Assembly: GCA_905250115.1 (NCBI GenBank)
Contig: CAJNOI010000030.1
Location: forward strand, 46,377-110,376
Reading direction: 5' to 3'
Source: Adineta steineri
Taxonomy: Eukaryota; Rotifera; Eurotatoria; Adinetida; Adinetidae
Length of the DNA: 64,000 nt
Under the pieces are notes generated by a model. The model searched no databases, was not told the DNA's origin, and saw only the letters and a list, made by a program, of their open reading frames with translations. Every line of letters starts with the position of its first letter. Position 1 is the stretch's first letter. The position numbers and the translations under genes are program-made. This document shows positions 1 through 12,852 of the stretch, piece by piece.

Positions 1-739
1 ACACTATTTGGTGTAACAAAAAATCGTGTAAGTTTACGTTTTGGTGGTATACCTGCTTGTTCAAATAAACCATTATAAGCACGAGTAAATTTTCTTGGAT
101 CACTTGATAATGCTCCAACAACAAGCATACCAACTTTTCCATGTAGATCACGACGTAATGGACGTGTAGTAAATAATGTTCGAAAATTAATCATTTCAGG
201 TGGTGTATAATTCACAACATGATTATCAATAATTTGAACTAATGTAACATGAAATTTTCTACCTTTTTTATCCCATTGTGGTAATGTTCCTAATTTAAGT
301 CCAAGGACACCAGTACGAATTGTTTCAGGATTTGTTGTATATTCACCATGTTTCCATGGGCCATCTTTTAAAGGACTTTCTTTATTGGTATATGTTTCAT
401 AGACAACTTCTTGCATGAATGTTTGATTTTCTGGAGTCATTTTTTCATCCCATCTGAATGAGAAGAAGGAAGAAAAACAAATAAGAATTAGATATATTTA
501 TTAAAAGATTTTAAACAGACCAACCCGCCTCCACGACGTTGAACCCATTTATCATTATAAAATTTATGCCAGTGAAGTTTCTTATAACGTAATCTCATTT
601 GTTGATCAGTGAGTTTATGCTGTCGGATCCATGCACATGGGATAAAATTAATACCGGCATTTGGAAGTATTCCTAATGATGAAGGTAGAACTGGACGTGT
701 GAATAAACGAGTAGATATTGTTTGTAGGGCACGATTCAT
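1..739 (-). CDS. MRPL3: Mitochondrial ribosomal protein L3 (uL3m), 5' part
   Basis: Structural protein of the large mitochondrial ribosomal subunit. Two exons are visible on the minus strand: 525-739 (ATG at 737-739) and 1-453, joined across a 71-bp GT-AG intron (454-524); the reading frame runs off the window edge. The N-terminus MNRALQTISTRLF is Arg-rich and hydrophobic with no acidic residue, as expected for a mitochondrial targeting peptide. After the junction the protein reads RRGGGWDEKMTPENQ, followed by the uL3m block RTGVLGLKLGTLPQWDKKG and then VTLVQIIDNHVVNYT, which closely matches animal MRPL3 (RVGLIALKLGMMPLWTKDG). The segment FEQAGIPPKRKL also fits. The RNA-binding core and C-terminus lie outside the window. 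The family call is firm. Confidence 0.9.
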
Positions 740-1564
740 TTCTGATTAGATGAAAATATTCTCATAAAATACATGTAACATACTAGAAATGATTTGGTAA
801 AACCAAACAAATGATTAGCCGTGATAGTAGCGACGATGAAAAATAAAGATTTAGACCACCACTATGCGTGCATGTTCTATTAGTTTTATAGAGGACACTA
901 AGTGTTTTGAAAAATTGATGAATTTTGTTAAGATTAATAATAGAATTTTATTTTGAAAATCAGTATTTGATTAATATGAATATATTTGATTTTTATACTA
1001 AATATATTTGTATATTCAATCAATCGTAATTATGATTGGTTATAAATATCCAACGAATTAATTTTAATATCTATATGAATGAATGAATGGAATGACATGA
1101 AAAGTGACGTGTACAAATTTTAATTTAAAAAAAAACTGTACAATTACATAGTTATTAGTTGATTTTGAAAAGGGCAAAACAAAAAATCAATTAAAACAGA
1201 ATATACGGAATTAATTAAGGTATCATAGTAGGGATCTATCAAAAAGATTGTTTTCGTTCATATCATCACTTCTAAAATGCTAGATTTTATCTCAAATATT
1301 AACACAAGATAAGTGAAATACAATCAATTGAAAATTTAGCCTTTTCCTTTTGAATCATTTGACATTGCATTGATATCATAGAATGAGGAATTCAAATTTG
1401 TTTAGTATTTTGTTGAATAAAGATCAATGATTTCTAATTTTCCTACATTTTGATGAACTGTAGCACAGATTTATGAAAAAAATACTACCAAATGAAGATT
1501 TTATATCAATCCGTAGAATACCATGTTATTAAACTAAGACAAATAAAATAATATTTATTTTGCT
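740..1564. other. Intergenic, divergent promoter region
   Basis: This 825-bp AT-rich spacer separates the divergently transcribed MRPL3 and AIG2-like genes, so it must carry both promoters. I see no coding exon, RNA gene or clear core-promoter motif in it. Confidence 0.5.
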
Positions 1565-2160
1565 ATGTTTAGAAACTTGATAAAAGTTTTATATTCTTCT
1601 ATTCATTCATATTCCATGTCAACTAATATTAAAGCTACCTCCGATATACAATTGTTAGCTACCTATGGTACTTTACGAGATGATGATAATTCAGGTGCTG
1701 CATGGACGAACGATTTTGTGAAAGTATTTTTTTTTTCGTTGTGCTTACTAGTTGATTAAAACATTTTTCTCGAGTATTTAAAGGATATTAGTGGTGTTGT
1801 GACAGGTAAACTCGTTGGATATCGACTTTTTGGTCATTCTGTAATCAATTATCCATTTGCAATCTATACAGGTATTTGTCATATGAAATAAAATTATGTA
1901 ATTATTAATACATAAAAAAAGGGGATTCAAACGATTCGCTTGTTGTTCGTCTTTTAAGTTGGCCATCGAAAGAACAATTTGAAGAGAGAATTCAAGCAGC
2001 TGATATAATTGAAGGTGATGAATATGAACGCAGAGCAGTAGAAGTAATTGTTAATGATGAAATTAAACACGCTTATATTTACATATCAAAATTAGCATCA
2101 TTAGATAATGATTGGAAATCTATTCCAAGTGGTGATTGGCTTCAACGACATTTGATATAA
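1565..2160 (+). CDS. AIG2-like / gamma-glutamylcyclotransferase-fold protein
   Basis: Three exons, 1565-1723, 1784-1871 and 1922-2160, with introns of 60 and 50 bp, give 161 residues. The fold signature is LLATYGTLRDD (the YGTLR nucleotide/substrate-binding motif of the family) near residue 31, and a later ADIIEGDEYERRAVEV segment that matches the family's LD-x-x-EG-x-x-Y-x-R motif carrying the catalytic Glu. Members release 5-oxoproline from gamma-glutamyl compounds or gamma-glutamylamines; the exact substrate cannot be told from sequence. An alternative start at 1616 (MSTNIKA) would remove 17 residues and may be the true start of a cytosolic protein, because the extra N-terminus resembles a short presequence. 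Confidence 0.8.
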
Positions 2161-2937
2161 ACTTAGACTTAATCGCAATGATTTATAATTATAAACACTA
2201 CATCTATTTTATTAAACTAAATTTATTTTTACACCTTCTGTTGTCTTCGTAATTGATGGCAGTTAGAGAAATAACTAGTTTTATGCTAACAACTGTTACA
2301 ACGAGTTGATCGATATCAATACCATCTGATCTATTGCGCATTTGAATATAGCCATTCTTCTTTTTGTTTATAATCGTATAAAGCTAACGTATTAAATGAT
2401 GTTCATAATATGATATGAAGAAAGAAATTTAACATTGACAAAAAGAGAGAAAATGATATGAAGGAAGCAGAATTAAAATTGTGCATATAATATGTAAAAA
2501 AATGAAGGATGTTTTAATGTTAACTATTCGTTATTACAAATAGTGTGAAATGACTTTTGACTGGTTTTATTGCCTTCTGTTATAGAGTATTTATAGCTTC
2601 TAATCAAATATGTTCATGAATGATTTTTTTTAGATTTTTTATGATGTTCACGTTGTTAAAGAAAAATCATCGTTCACCTTCAAGAATTGATTTTTCAATC
2701 TTTATTTCTTTTAATCGATATGCATCTTTGTGACATATAGGAAGAAAAAAAGAATAGCAGAACAGACACTTTTTTTCTACTGATGAACATATGAACATAA
2801 ATAGCATTTACTATGGTGTAAAAAAGAAAAGATGAATGTCATGTTACGGATGAGTTATTCTTTCTTCTTCTACTTTTTCATTTTATTTGATTCATTTTTA
2901 TAATATTTCACTGAAATCACTTATATCAAATATTTCA
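2161..2937. other. Intergenic
   Basis: A 777-bp AT-rich spacer between two plus-strand genes. It contains short poly-A and poly-T runs but no exon or RNA gene that I can support. Confidence 0.5.
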
Positions 2938-3533
2938 ATGTTACCTGTATGTAATTCTCATTCAATGCTTATGCCAGCCAATCCATGTATGACAGGAGTT
3001 CAACATGTTATGGTACCAATGATGCCTGTTCAACCTGTTCCTATTATATGTCCACCTAGTAATGTCAATATGTGTTTATCAACAACAATTCCTAATGAAT
3101 ATAATTCACAAGCATATGGTCGATTTCGACATGTTGAACGAGATCGACCTAGTTATCGTCATGCACCTTTTGATTGGTATCGACCACCAAAACATCGATA
3201 CGATGTTGTTCATGAAGATGCTGCAGTTGTTACACTTGATGGACCTATGCCTATTGGTGATTTTTATCGTTATCATATTTATGGTGAAGGTACAGATGAT
3301 TATGATTATGATGATTCAAGTTCCGATGGGACAGAAGAATATGATGATGATCTAGATGATTCATCATATGATCCAAGAGGTCCTACTCATCGACGACAAA
3401 CTCGATCTGATTCTTATATTAATGATGATGATGAAACAATTCCTAATCTACCATTGAATCAACAACCAANNNNNNNNNNTCATTCAATGTTGATAATATC
3501 GATAGATTGGTTATGTTCATTTTTAATTGTTAA
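2938..3533 (+). CDS. Unrecognised Tyr/Asp-rich protein, interrupted by an assembly gap
   Basis: An open frame runs from ATG 2938 to the gap at 3470. A longer reading from 2887 would need a TTG start and is not preferred. The protein begins MLPVCNSHSMLMPANPC, continues with a Met/Pro/Val-rich stretch (VMVPMMPVQPVPIICPP), a Tyr/Arg/His-rich middle (RDRPSYRHAPFDWYRPPKHR), and ends in a strongly acidic Asp/Ser/Tyr tract followed by RRQTRSDSYINDDDE. No signal peptide or membrane helix is visible, so it is probably an intrinsically disordered protein. Directly after the gap the frame SFNVDNIDRLVMFIFNC then stop (3480-3533) reads like a natural C-terminus, but the missing length is unknown. I do not recognise the family. 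Confidence 0.55.
3470..3479. other. Assembly gap (10 N)
   Basis: Ten consecutive N. The fixed length suggests a scaffolding placeholder, so the real missing sequence may be much longer. It cuts the acidic protein gene. Confidence 0.95.
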
Positions 3534-5313
3534 TTACTATTATATGAAACAATATATATATATATATATTCTTAGAATTTGAATATGGACGATAAAGTTT
3601 TCTCTCGTCCAATTATGAGAATAACTGCATGATTGTTTTTAACAGTATGTTTTCTGATTCTGTAAAGAAAGAAAACGAGTACAGAGAAGAAGAAGAAGAA
3701 AAAATAAGAGAAAAAGAAAAAAAAAGTGCCATAACAAATAAGAGACAACTCAATCAGCACTAAAAATAAAGTATATCTTTTGCACTTATATTCTATAGAT
3801 TGTAAACTTTATTTTTCTTATTCTCTTTATCGATATATATATAGTTAATTATTAAAATATAATTTAATTAATATTTAATAAGTAAATACTCAATCAAAAT
3901 TAAATATAAACTAAATTTTTTGAACACAACAACTAATTGCAAATAATGTCTATAAATATCATATGTTTTTTCTTTTTGTGATATATCAAACGTTTTCTAT
4001 ATCTCTGTTACTAACAGATGGATATTTCCTATGAGATCTGTTTTTTTTGTATGTCAATTGATAATTATATACAGATAAGTTAGTTTCATTTTATTGACAT
4101 GTTGTCTGTAAATAATATATTCGGTTAATAGAGCTTAAATGATATATTAAGTGTTACACGACATATATATATATAGAGATGTTTAAATATTAATAAAATT
4201 TTTCATACATATTAGTTCCATTGAAATAAACAAAGTTTAATTTGTTTGTTACAACATAATAAATATTGTTTCTATTTTGATGAAACTATTAACGTATATA
4301 TTTAAAAGCAAATCTAATATTAAAATGATTCTATATATAAATCTTATATATTCGCGATCTGGGAAATCTCATACGAATTAAAACTATAATTTATATAAAT
4401 GCAAAAAAAAAACAAATTGTCACTAGAGATATTCAAAAGATTGTTATGGTAGTCTTTTGAGAATATTAGAAATGTCAAAACTAAATCGATTTAATACTTA
4501 TTTTTCAAAAGATGATATGAAAATTAAACATTCAAATCTAACTATTACTTGGATATACTGTGTCAAGTGTCATGCAAAAAAAAATTTACATGGAAATTTT
4601 TAATAAGACGCATTTATTTATTTATCTTACTTTATTCTATCGACAATTTCTGTTTATAAATAAATGATAACAAGAGAATGAAATATGAGAAAAACAACAA
4701 ACAATAAAAAAACAGTACATTCGATTTTTCTAAGAATTGAATCAGTGGAGTAGCTATTAACAAGATGAAATCTGATCGAAACAAAAAAAAAAGAACTAAT
4801 GATGTGAAAACAGTATGCACAGGAAGTAAAAGACAAGAGAGATGAAAACAAAAAATTACTTTCTATATATAGATTATGTAAAGAAATTAGACATGTGTCA
4901 GTTACTTGTTTGTGACACTTGAACAAAAACGAGAAGAGTATGGATGTCATACTAATAGACAATTAACGTTTGATATTTCTTTTTTGTTTTGTTTATAGAA
5001 ACAAATTTAATAATTATAGTTTAATGTATATATTTTTTTTTGTTTGATTATGAAAACTAGTTAACGAAAAAAAAGTTTATATAATAAATAAAAGCTAAAA
5101 ATAGAATGGTTTTAGATATATTAGCCTAATCTGTTCTATTCTTTGAATCGAATAGATATTTTTTAGAATAAAAATTTTATCAATTAGTCATGCTTAAAAT
5201 ATTTTGTTTCAAGCAATTATTTAATGAGAAAAGAGAAAAAAAAGTACGAATTTAATTTATTTCAAAGACAGACAAAAAAAAGAATTCTCCCTTTTTTTTC
5301 TTTTTATTATAAT
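3534..5313. other. Intergenic between convergent genes
   Basis: About 1.8 kb of low-complexity AT-rich DNA with many homopurine and poly-T runs. The open frames here translate to Phe/Ser/Ile-rich low-complexity strings and are not credible genes. Nothing else is seen. Confidence 0.5.
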
Positions 5314-6631
5314 TTAAGCAAATATAGCTGTTAATTGTTGTTCACCGCCTAGATAAACTATTTTTGGTTCATATGAACAATCATCCGAAGTTGTCATTGG
5401 TGAACTATCATTATCATCACTAGATGAAAGTTGTATATTAGCACGAAATGCTCCATAAGTTATATTATCGTAATCACTTATAGTTGGTACAGTCATTTGT
5501 TGTTGTTTTGCACAAACAGAACTAATTGGTGAATGATAATGCTTTTTCCATCGTTGGCGACGTAGTATATATATACCAATTCCCAAAATAGCACTTATCA
5601 TAAAAATAATCAGACATGAGACTATGATTGAAATAGTAGCAATATTCATAGAAATTGATTGATAGAATTCATTATTAATATGTTGACAAGTTCCATGTAT
5701 ACATAAATTTTCTAATGGACATTGAATAAATGAATTACATATTCCACCCGTTCGACTTTCACAATAAGCTATTGAAAAACAAAAAAGAATAGAAAAATGA
5801 TTTTCTTTGTTGCTGTTATTGTTTACCTTGATTATTATAGGAAATTTTTTTTTTCGAAATTTCCTTTGGACATAAACATTTTGTTGTTGAATTATTTTGA
5901 TGACACCATTGTAAACATCTTTTATTTATCATTGTACATTGATCAATATTATCAACAGCTTGTACACATATTGAAAACGATTCTTTAATTGAATAAGATT
6001 GTAATGGTTGTCGACATATACAACGATGTTTGATTAGATTACATTGATAATTTTCTTCTGGATAACATAAATGCTCATTTGAACAATAATCATTTAATGT
6101 TGATTCAATACGTAAATCAAGTTGAAATAATTCTTGTTCATCTGTACGATACATTGTTTTAGTTAAACAATCAATAGCTGTTAAATTTTTTAAATATGTA
6201 TTACCAGATTGTAAATACATTAAGTTTTTATCAATAAATGATGTACGAAGAAATTCACCATGTAATGTTGATGATGATTCAAGTGATGTCCAATTTAATA
6301 ATGAATTTTTATTTGAACATTCAATCATATTTAAATTAAAACGTATTAAAGGTTTTAACGATTTATTATGTGTTATAATTGTAATATGAAAATCATCATC
6401 TTGATTTCGATTTAATGAATATGGTACAGTCATTGATAATATTCGATTATCGTTCGTCGTTTGATTCATAAATAAATATGATGAATAATTATAGGAATTA
6501 ATATTACGAAATGAACAATTGGAAAGAAGAATTAATTTCTTAGGAGTACACGATGTATTTTCTCCAAATCCAACGACGACGATAACGATAATTATCATTA
6601 GTAGAAGAGAAAATGTTCGATCAGACAACAT
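5314..6631 (-). CDS. Type I membrane protein with Cys-rich (EGF-like) ectodomain
   Basis: Two exons, 5827-6631 and 5314-5768, separated by a 58-bp GT-AG intron, give 419 residues. The order is: signal peptide (hydrophobic LLLMIIIVIVVVGFG, residues 9-23); an Asn/Ser-rich extracellular domain with many N-glycosylation sequons; a Cys-rich stretch from about residue 183 (YCSNEHLCYP, then HRCICRQPLQ, KCLCPKE, ESRTGGICNSF, LCIHGTC) resembling incomplete EGF repeats; one membrane helix (ISIIVSCLIIFMISAILGIG); then a basic stop-transfer RRQRWKK and a cytosolic tail containing YGAF and a Ser/Asp-rich segment. It could be an adhesion molecule or receptor, but no named family is recognised. Confidence 0.7.
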
Positions 6632-9600
6632 GCGATGTCAGTATTTGTTGATAAGTACACCTAATCTGATGGAAATGCATCACGTTATTATTACTAAAAT
6701 GAACGAAACAAGGCAATCAATGTTTAGAGTTCATCATCAGATAGGATAAGAACGCCTGTTTGTCTAATATGACTAGTCAAACAGAAACATTTGATGATGA
6801 GATCAAGCTAAAATAATAATAATAGTAGCTATGATCGATTCCTTTTCCACGTGTGGTTATATATACATTAGAAAAGCAATGAACAATGTTATGTGCTTCA
6901 TTAAACAAATACAGGAAAGTATTAGACAAAACAAGAAATCTCAGTTGTCTTAGATTATTTATAAATAAAATCTATTCAACACTTTCCTACTCACCTTTTA
7001 TTTAGCGAGAATAATGGGAAAAAAACGAGATTAGCTGAATTAAGAACAAAAAAAAAGAAGAAGAAGATTATTATTACGACTATCCTTTTACATAAAAGCA
7101 TAGAGTATGTAGATGAATTGTCCTTGTATATAACAGAAGTGTAGATCACCTACTGTGAAATACAGATGGATCGTTTCACTTCTATTCATTCATTCATTCT
7201 TTTTTTTCTTATATGACTGCTAACTTGTCTGTCATTCATCTACTAGCGAAAGACATGAGCATGCATATTAGTTACATCATAAAAATGCATATAAACTATT
7301 CATGCCGTTTTCTCTTTTCCTCATGAGTACTATAAGATATTCATATTCTCATCATTTAATATAGATGAACTCAATATATTTATATTATCCTACCTATGTT
7401 TTGTTCTTAATATTATCTTAATAATGTTTCATTTGATAATAATCATCATCTATCTTCCATATCGATGCAATGATTATTTACATTTATTCTGACATACGCA
7501 TTCTCTCTCTGTCTAGCAAATCATAGCTGAAAAAAAAAGTTGTTGATTTTACTATTACCATTTTCTCTCCTTTTCTTTTTTCTAGTATCGTCATGCCGGT
7601 GTAAATGATTATGTAACTCAAGCTAATTCTCTCCCCCTCTCTCTCTCTCTGTCTCTTGTCTAGTGAACACTACCATTAGCGATCTAGCAAACATTTTTTC
7701 CGTTATTTCGTCTTCTTCTTCTTCTCCTTTTCTTTAATATAGAACTTGTGAAGACCTTGTAATGCTTCTCCTCAATAAGCATTGTTCTTAGGCATCTATT
7801 GTTCCGTCATCCAGAATATACAATCATGACATCAAAGCATATCAAGTGAAGTTCGATCTACAGAATGTTCTCCTTTATAAATGACCTCGACACACGCACA
7901 CATAAAACGCTTGCAAGAAGGATGTCTTAAGTAACATTCAATGATCAATCGATTGATGAACCCAACGGAAATAACTGCTTCTTTTCTATTATTTTCTTCC
8001 AATTTCTCACTTCCGATGATCGACGACCAGAACAGAAACGCAAAGAATAATTTTTCTACATAATCATAATAAAACAAACAAAAAAAAAACGGTTCTTTTT
8101 GTTTTTCCGAAATTTATTTCAATAGGTTTTAAAGATTTTATTGACATAGAAAATACGGAAATGCCAAAGGCAATGAAAATTACGAAAGATAAATAGAGAA
8201 TGATTTATCTTGAGGCAACAAAAAAAAAAAGAGAGAATCTAAATAATTCTACTTCATGGTTCAATGTAATAAGACTCATTCGTCTAAAGGTCAATTCAAT
8301 TATATATAGTATCAAGTAAAATGTACAATAATTCGATCTCGAATAAATCTTGTTATATTCAGACGTGAATACAAAATTAGATGAATTTTAATAGAAGAAG
8401 GTATTAAGAAATATTGATTTTTATATACACAGTACATGAAGAAAGTACTCGAATGTGTCTAGAGACTTTTATCAATCAAAAAGTATTTTACAGTTCTTAT
8501 TTGTTAATAAGATTTCTAATCAAAACGAATAATTTCCTTGGGAAATATAACATTTGGCGAGACAGTTTCGTGATTAAATTTTTATGGTATAATAAAAAAA
8601 ATTTACTTTGCGCATTTTTAGATTAAATTTATCTTAATATGAAATATGAGTAATATTATAAACAAATTCTTACCTTGTTCTATAATTGATACTAGAAAAA
8701 ATAAAACTAATCAAAATTATTTTATATTTAAAATTTCAGTTTGAAGGTCTATATATTCTCTATTATTTAAAAAGAACATTTGGTATATACACACAATGGC
8801 AACTTCTACTAATTCATCAGTTAATAAGATCATAGAGAAGAAATATGTTATAGTGTGGCATAAAATAATTTCGCATGATTATATTTTTGAAAACATCCTT
8901 TAAAGTATATAGAATAAGTGTGTCTGATTACATGTTATTTATTATAAGAAGAAGGATTTGTGATTTGAGTGGTAGAAACTTATATTTTTATAAGAGGCCA
9001 ACTTCTGTTAAAAGTGTCTATTTTTGGCATTGCGTGTGTTTTGAATAATGATTCTAATCAATTGTAATAAGACAATAGTAGCGAGTGTTTACTAGTTTAT
9101 TTTAACTGTAATGTCAAAAATATGATTTATCGCTATTAAATTTTGAACCCATGGGAATGAATTATTAGAATTCTCATCAGAAGTTAGTCTGGTTTATTTT
9201 TTGGTCTCTGATTTCTATAAATAATAAATCAATACATGCTCGTTATTTTCCGCAGAAGAGAATTCTGTTCATACACTTCAATGTCATGATTCCTTGTTAA
9301 TAAAAAATATAATGGGTAAAATATAAACTCTCAGTCAACAGATTAAATAAAGATACTGTGCATCTCAGAAGAACTTTAATAATTCGCCTAGCATATCATG
9401 TACGATTTTTTTTCTATTAAGAATGGTTAATATATATTAAAGTTTAGATAAAACTGTATGTCTTTGAATATGATACTAATGACATAGGTTGAGGAGGACA
9501 TCAGACAGTCAAATTCAATCAATTGTTTATATGTTTAAAGTGCATATAAACGCTTAATTCTCTAATATGCTATATCGATCAAACCATGCCTTGAAACGTG

Positions 9601-10217
9601 CAGACAAAAGATACTTAGCAGAATATCAATCAATCAAATTCAATTACGATTAATACAAAAGCTAGATCCAAGTATATCGAAATGGTATGCATGTGATATA
9701 CAATATTAAATAATTCAAGCTACTCTAGAATCTTAGGAGTTTCATAATTGTAAATAAAATGTCGGTAAAAAGTATTGTAGAGTCTATCAACGATTATTAT
9801 TTCGAATATGTGTAAGCGTACAATACTTAACTGTAATAAATAGAAAATACAATTTTACAATAACAGAACAAGTACTCATACTTTTTTTTTTATATTAATA
9901 AACTGTAGTATTCGATCGTTGTTTAACCAGTCGACAATAAAATGTACTTGTAAAATCGATTGGAACATTCAACATGTGTGGGCTTCAATCAATTAAAAAA
10001 ATGAAGGTTTTCCTATAAGAAATCTTATGTCAATGTCAATCTTTTATGAGACGAAAGTAGCAGATGGTATTTTAATCATCATTAATAAATTTTTTTCCTT
10101 CTTTTTTTCTCTTTGCCGGAAAAAGAATTCTTCCAGCAGACTATATTATTACTGATTAAGGAAACAAAATTTAGCTTAGTTATTTTATTAGAATACAAAA
10201 AAAATGATAACAAGTAT
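6632..10217. other. Long intergenic stretch
   Basis: About 3.6 kb without a convincing gene. It contains pyrimidine tracts and a CT-rich run near 7630-7655. The short open frames at 7832-8077 and 8414-8626 lack splice continuity and family features, and I treat them as chance. No tRNA or rRNA seen. Confidence 0.45.
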
Positions 10218-10682
10218 TTAATCAACAAATATTGGTGGATAATCAAAATTATTCGTTTTTGAATTATCACTAGATATTGAACTACTGCTTGTTAAATAAC
10301 CATCGTCTAAAATATGTTCAATATGTTGATCAATTTGTTTTTTCTAAATAAAAAAAATATGACTTTAAAAAAAATTAAATAATTATAAGAATATTTACTT
10401 TTTCATTAACAGCAAATTTTAATTCTCCAAATTGTTTGGTACGAACATCATTTGATAATCGTATATTTTTATTTGTTGAGTCAGTAGTATTCAATGCACT
10501 ACGTACTTTTTCATATGATATATCGTCATTTACATTATCCTTCTACATTTATAAATGAAAAAAATAATAAAGCTCTTTCATTTAACTTAATATATATAAT
10601 CTTACAGGTCGATCAGTTATATCACTTATAGAATCGTCTGTGTCTATTCCAGGATTGTTTCCATCATTGCGAACGTTAGATT
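10218..10682 (-). CDS. Unrecognised gene, 3' exons only
   Basis: Three exons join in frame on the minus strand: 10606-10682 (beginning with two bases of a split codon), 10399-10542 and 10218-10343, with introns of 63 and 55 bp and canonical GT-AG ends. The encoded C-terminus contains RNDGNNPGIDTDDSISD, then YEKVRSALNTTDSTNKN, then RTKQFGELKFAVNEKKKQ, and ends in a Ser-rich tail finishing NFDYPPIFVD. The middle looks helical and the ends disordered. The 5' exon was not found: the only phase-compatible upstream exon (a frame starting MSYYCYLISFVL near 10857) hits a stop just before its donor at 10756. The family is unknown. Confidence 0.55.
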
Positions 10683-10990
10683 CTAGGATATAAAATGCAT
10701 TCACAATTCAATTATAGTAGACGAAAGAAGAGGAAGAAAAGAAGGAAGCTAAGGTTACTATATTATGTAGAAAATGATGAATGTGCTGTCGTGTTCGCTC
10801 TTTCTACTAATATGAGCACGAAGGAGATTAAATAGCAATAGTAGCTCATAGAATAATTTTTTTTTCCTTCTATATGAGATTTGCTTTTGTTCTTATTTAT
10901 TTTTTTGCTACAAACGAATAAGAAAAACGACGACAATTGAGTATTTATACAAACAGAGAAGAAATAATATACAAACAACAAAATTCAATC

Positions 10991-12841
10991 ATGTTTACTA
11001 TACAATTAATATTCTTAGCTTCAATAGGTTTAATTGGTATTATATTTAATTGGCTTTTAATATTAGCAATTCAACGAAAAACATATCATCATCAAGATCA
11101 TCATCGAGTACCAAGTCCTACAACAAATATGTCATTATTAAGATCGACTCAACCAACACATGGTCAAATGATTCAACCGCCTATATTACCTGCTGCTCGT
11201 TCGTCTATCTCCACATTTGATAAATATATATTAGCATTTTTAATAAATGATGTATTCGTTTGTAATTTCATTATACCATTACGTTTCATTGATATATCCC
11301 AAGGTTTACCATGTGTATTTCTTTGTTTTATATTAAAATTTTTTGAAAAATTAACAACAATTATTGAAATCGTTATTATAAATCTTCTTATTATAACAGC
11401 CTTATCATTTTTTTATAAAAAACGTTTATCAACAACAAAATTATCATTTTTATGTTTATTTCTTATGACACCATTAATTATTATTTATTTATCAACAACA
11501 TTAACCTATCTTGATATAAATGAATATGAATATGAACAACGTCCACCATCATGTAAACAAATATTTCTTTATATACATACAACAACATATAAAACTTTAA
11601 ATATAATTTCTTGTATAATAACATATTTAATTATATTTATTCAATTTATTCTACTTATTCGAATGAAATATTCAATTAAAAAATATAAACAAAATAGTTT
11701 AAAAAGTGTCAATGAAACAGCAAATATAACAAAAAATATTCAACAAGAAATATTACTATTTGATCAGGTATGAATATTATTTTGTTTAGTTAACCTTCTA
11801 GGAAATAAATGTGTTCTATTACTGTTAAAAACATGCACATCTCTAGAGGAATACGAGACGAATTTAATAAGAAATATTGTTCTTGATAAATGTGTAATCT
11901 TTGCAATTCACTATAAAATTTTAAGAGTTAGATGAAAAATAGTCATTTTGACCTTGCAGTATATTCTCAAGGGACGAACATCCGGACTTAATGGCATAAA
12001 TTTACTATTTCATTTTTACATAGACAAAAAAAACAACAACTAAGGTAACATTCATATATTCCTGAAGTCATTTTCAGGCAATTAGCATAACTTTAGTTAT
12101 TATGAGCACGTGTTCTTCACTTGATAGTTTATTACACCAGGCAAACCGAGGAAATTATTAATTTATATACATGATTTAACTAGACTTTTTTTTCTGTATA
12201 GCACTTATTATATTCCTTTAGAAAAAAAAGAGTTTTTCCTTTCAACTAATTGCATAATGTTATCAAAGATATTCAATTACAAGATACTCTCCTTGATAGA
12301 ATTTTTGTTATATTATTTAATTTCTTTTTTTTTCTATTCTTGTTAATTACAATGATTGTATTATTTCTTTTTTTAGAATAATCTCGAAAATATCAATCGT
12401 CGTTCAATGTATTCACCTCCAACTCATAATGTTTCAACAACAGCTTCAATCGCAAGTGATATGACACCATCAGCACAACGTTCATTTCAAACATTTGATT
12501 ATATAACTTATTTAGCTATTGTGGAAAATAGTCAAACATTATATAAATCAACATGGCTTCTATTATTGGTTTATTTAATTGTTCATATACCCTATTGGTT
12601 ATATGAATTATCAAATATTTCATGGTCATATAAATTTAAGGATATTTATCTGTTATGCCATGTACTTAAACCGTTTTGTTATATGACAACAAATGAAAAA
12701 TATTGTGGTCATGTATTAGCGATTCTACAATGTAAACCATTTCGTATGTTACCGAATATTTTAAGACGTAAATCACGTGTTGTTACATTGAATGAGAATA
12801 ATAATCCGAATGTAAATACTAATAATAATAATAATAATTAA
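10991..12841 (+). CDS. Divergent seven-transmembrane (rhodopsin-like) receptor
   Basis: Two exons, 10991-11767 and 12377-12841, joined across a 609-bp intron, give 413 residues. Seven hydrophobic segments are visible: residues about 3-27, 79-100, 107-140, 150-170, 200-225 in exon 1, and two in exon 2 (WLLLLVYLIVHIPYWLY; then IYLLCHVLKPFCYM). TM2 keeps an LA-x4-D motif (LAFLINDV), TM6 ends HIPYW like the class A CWxP region, and TM7 has KPFCY in place of NPxxY. There is no DRY after TM3 (FYKKR instead). The TM5-TM6 loop is long and Ser/Thr-rich, and the tail ends in an Asn run. The ligand is unknown. The start lies 309 bp from the minus-strand exon at 10682. Confidence 0.7.
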
Positions 12842-12852
12842 TAAATAATTAA

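Noticed and set aside
3572-4962. Phe/Ser-rich minus-strand open frames
   Set aside because: Translations of poly-purine and poly-A low-complexity DNA; no start context or splice structure.
7832-8077. 81-codon minus-strand frame starting MFYYDYVEKLF
   Set aside because: No family resemblance, no neighbouring exons, and base composition like the surrounding spacer.
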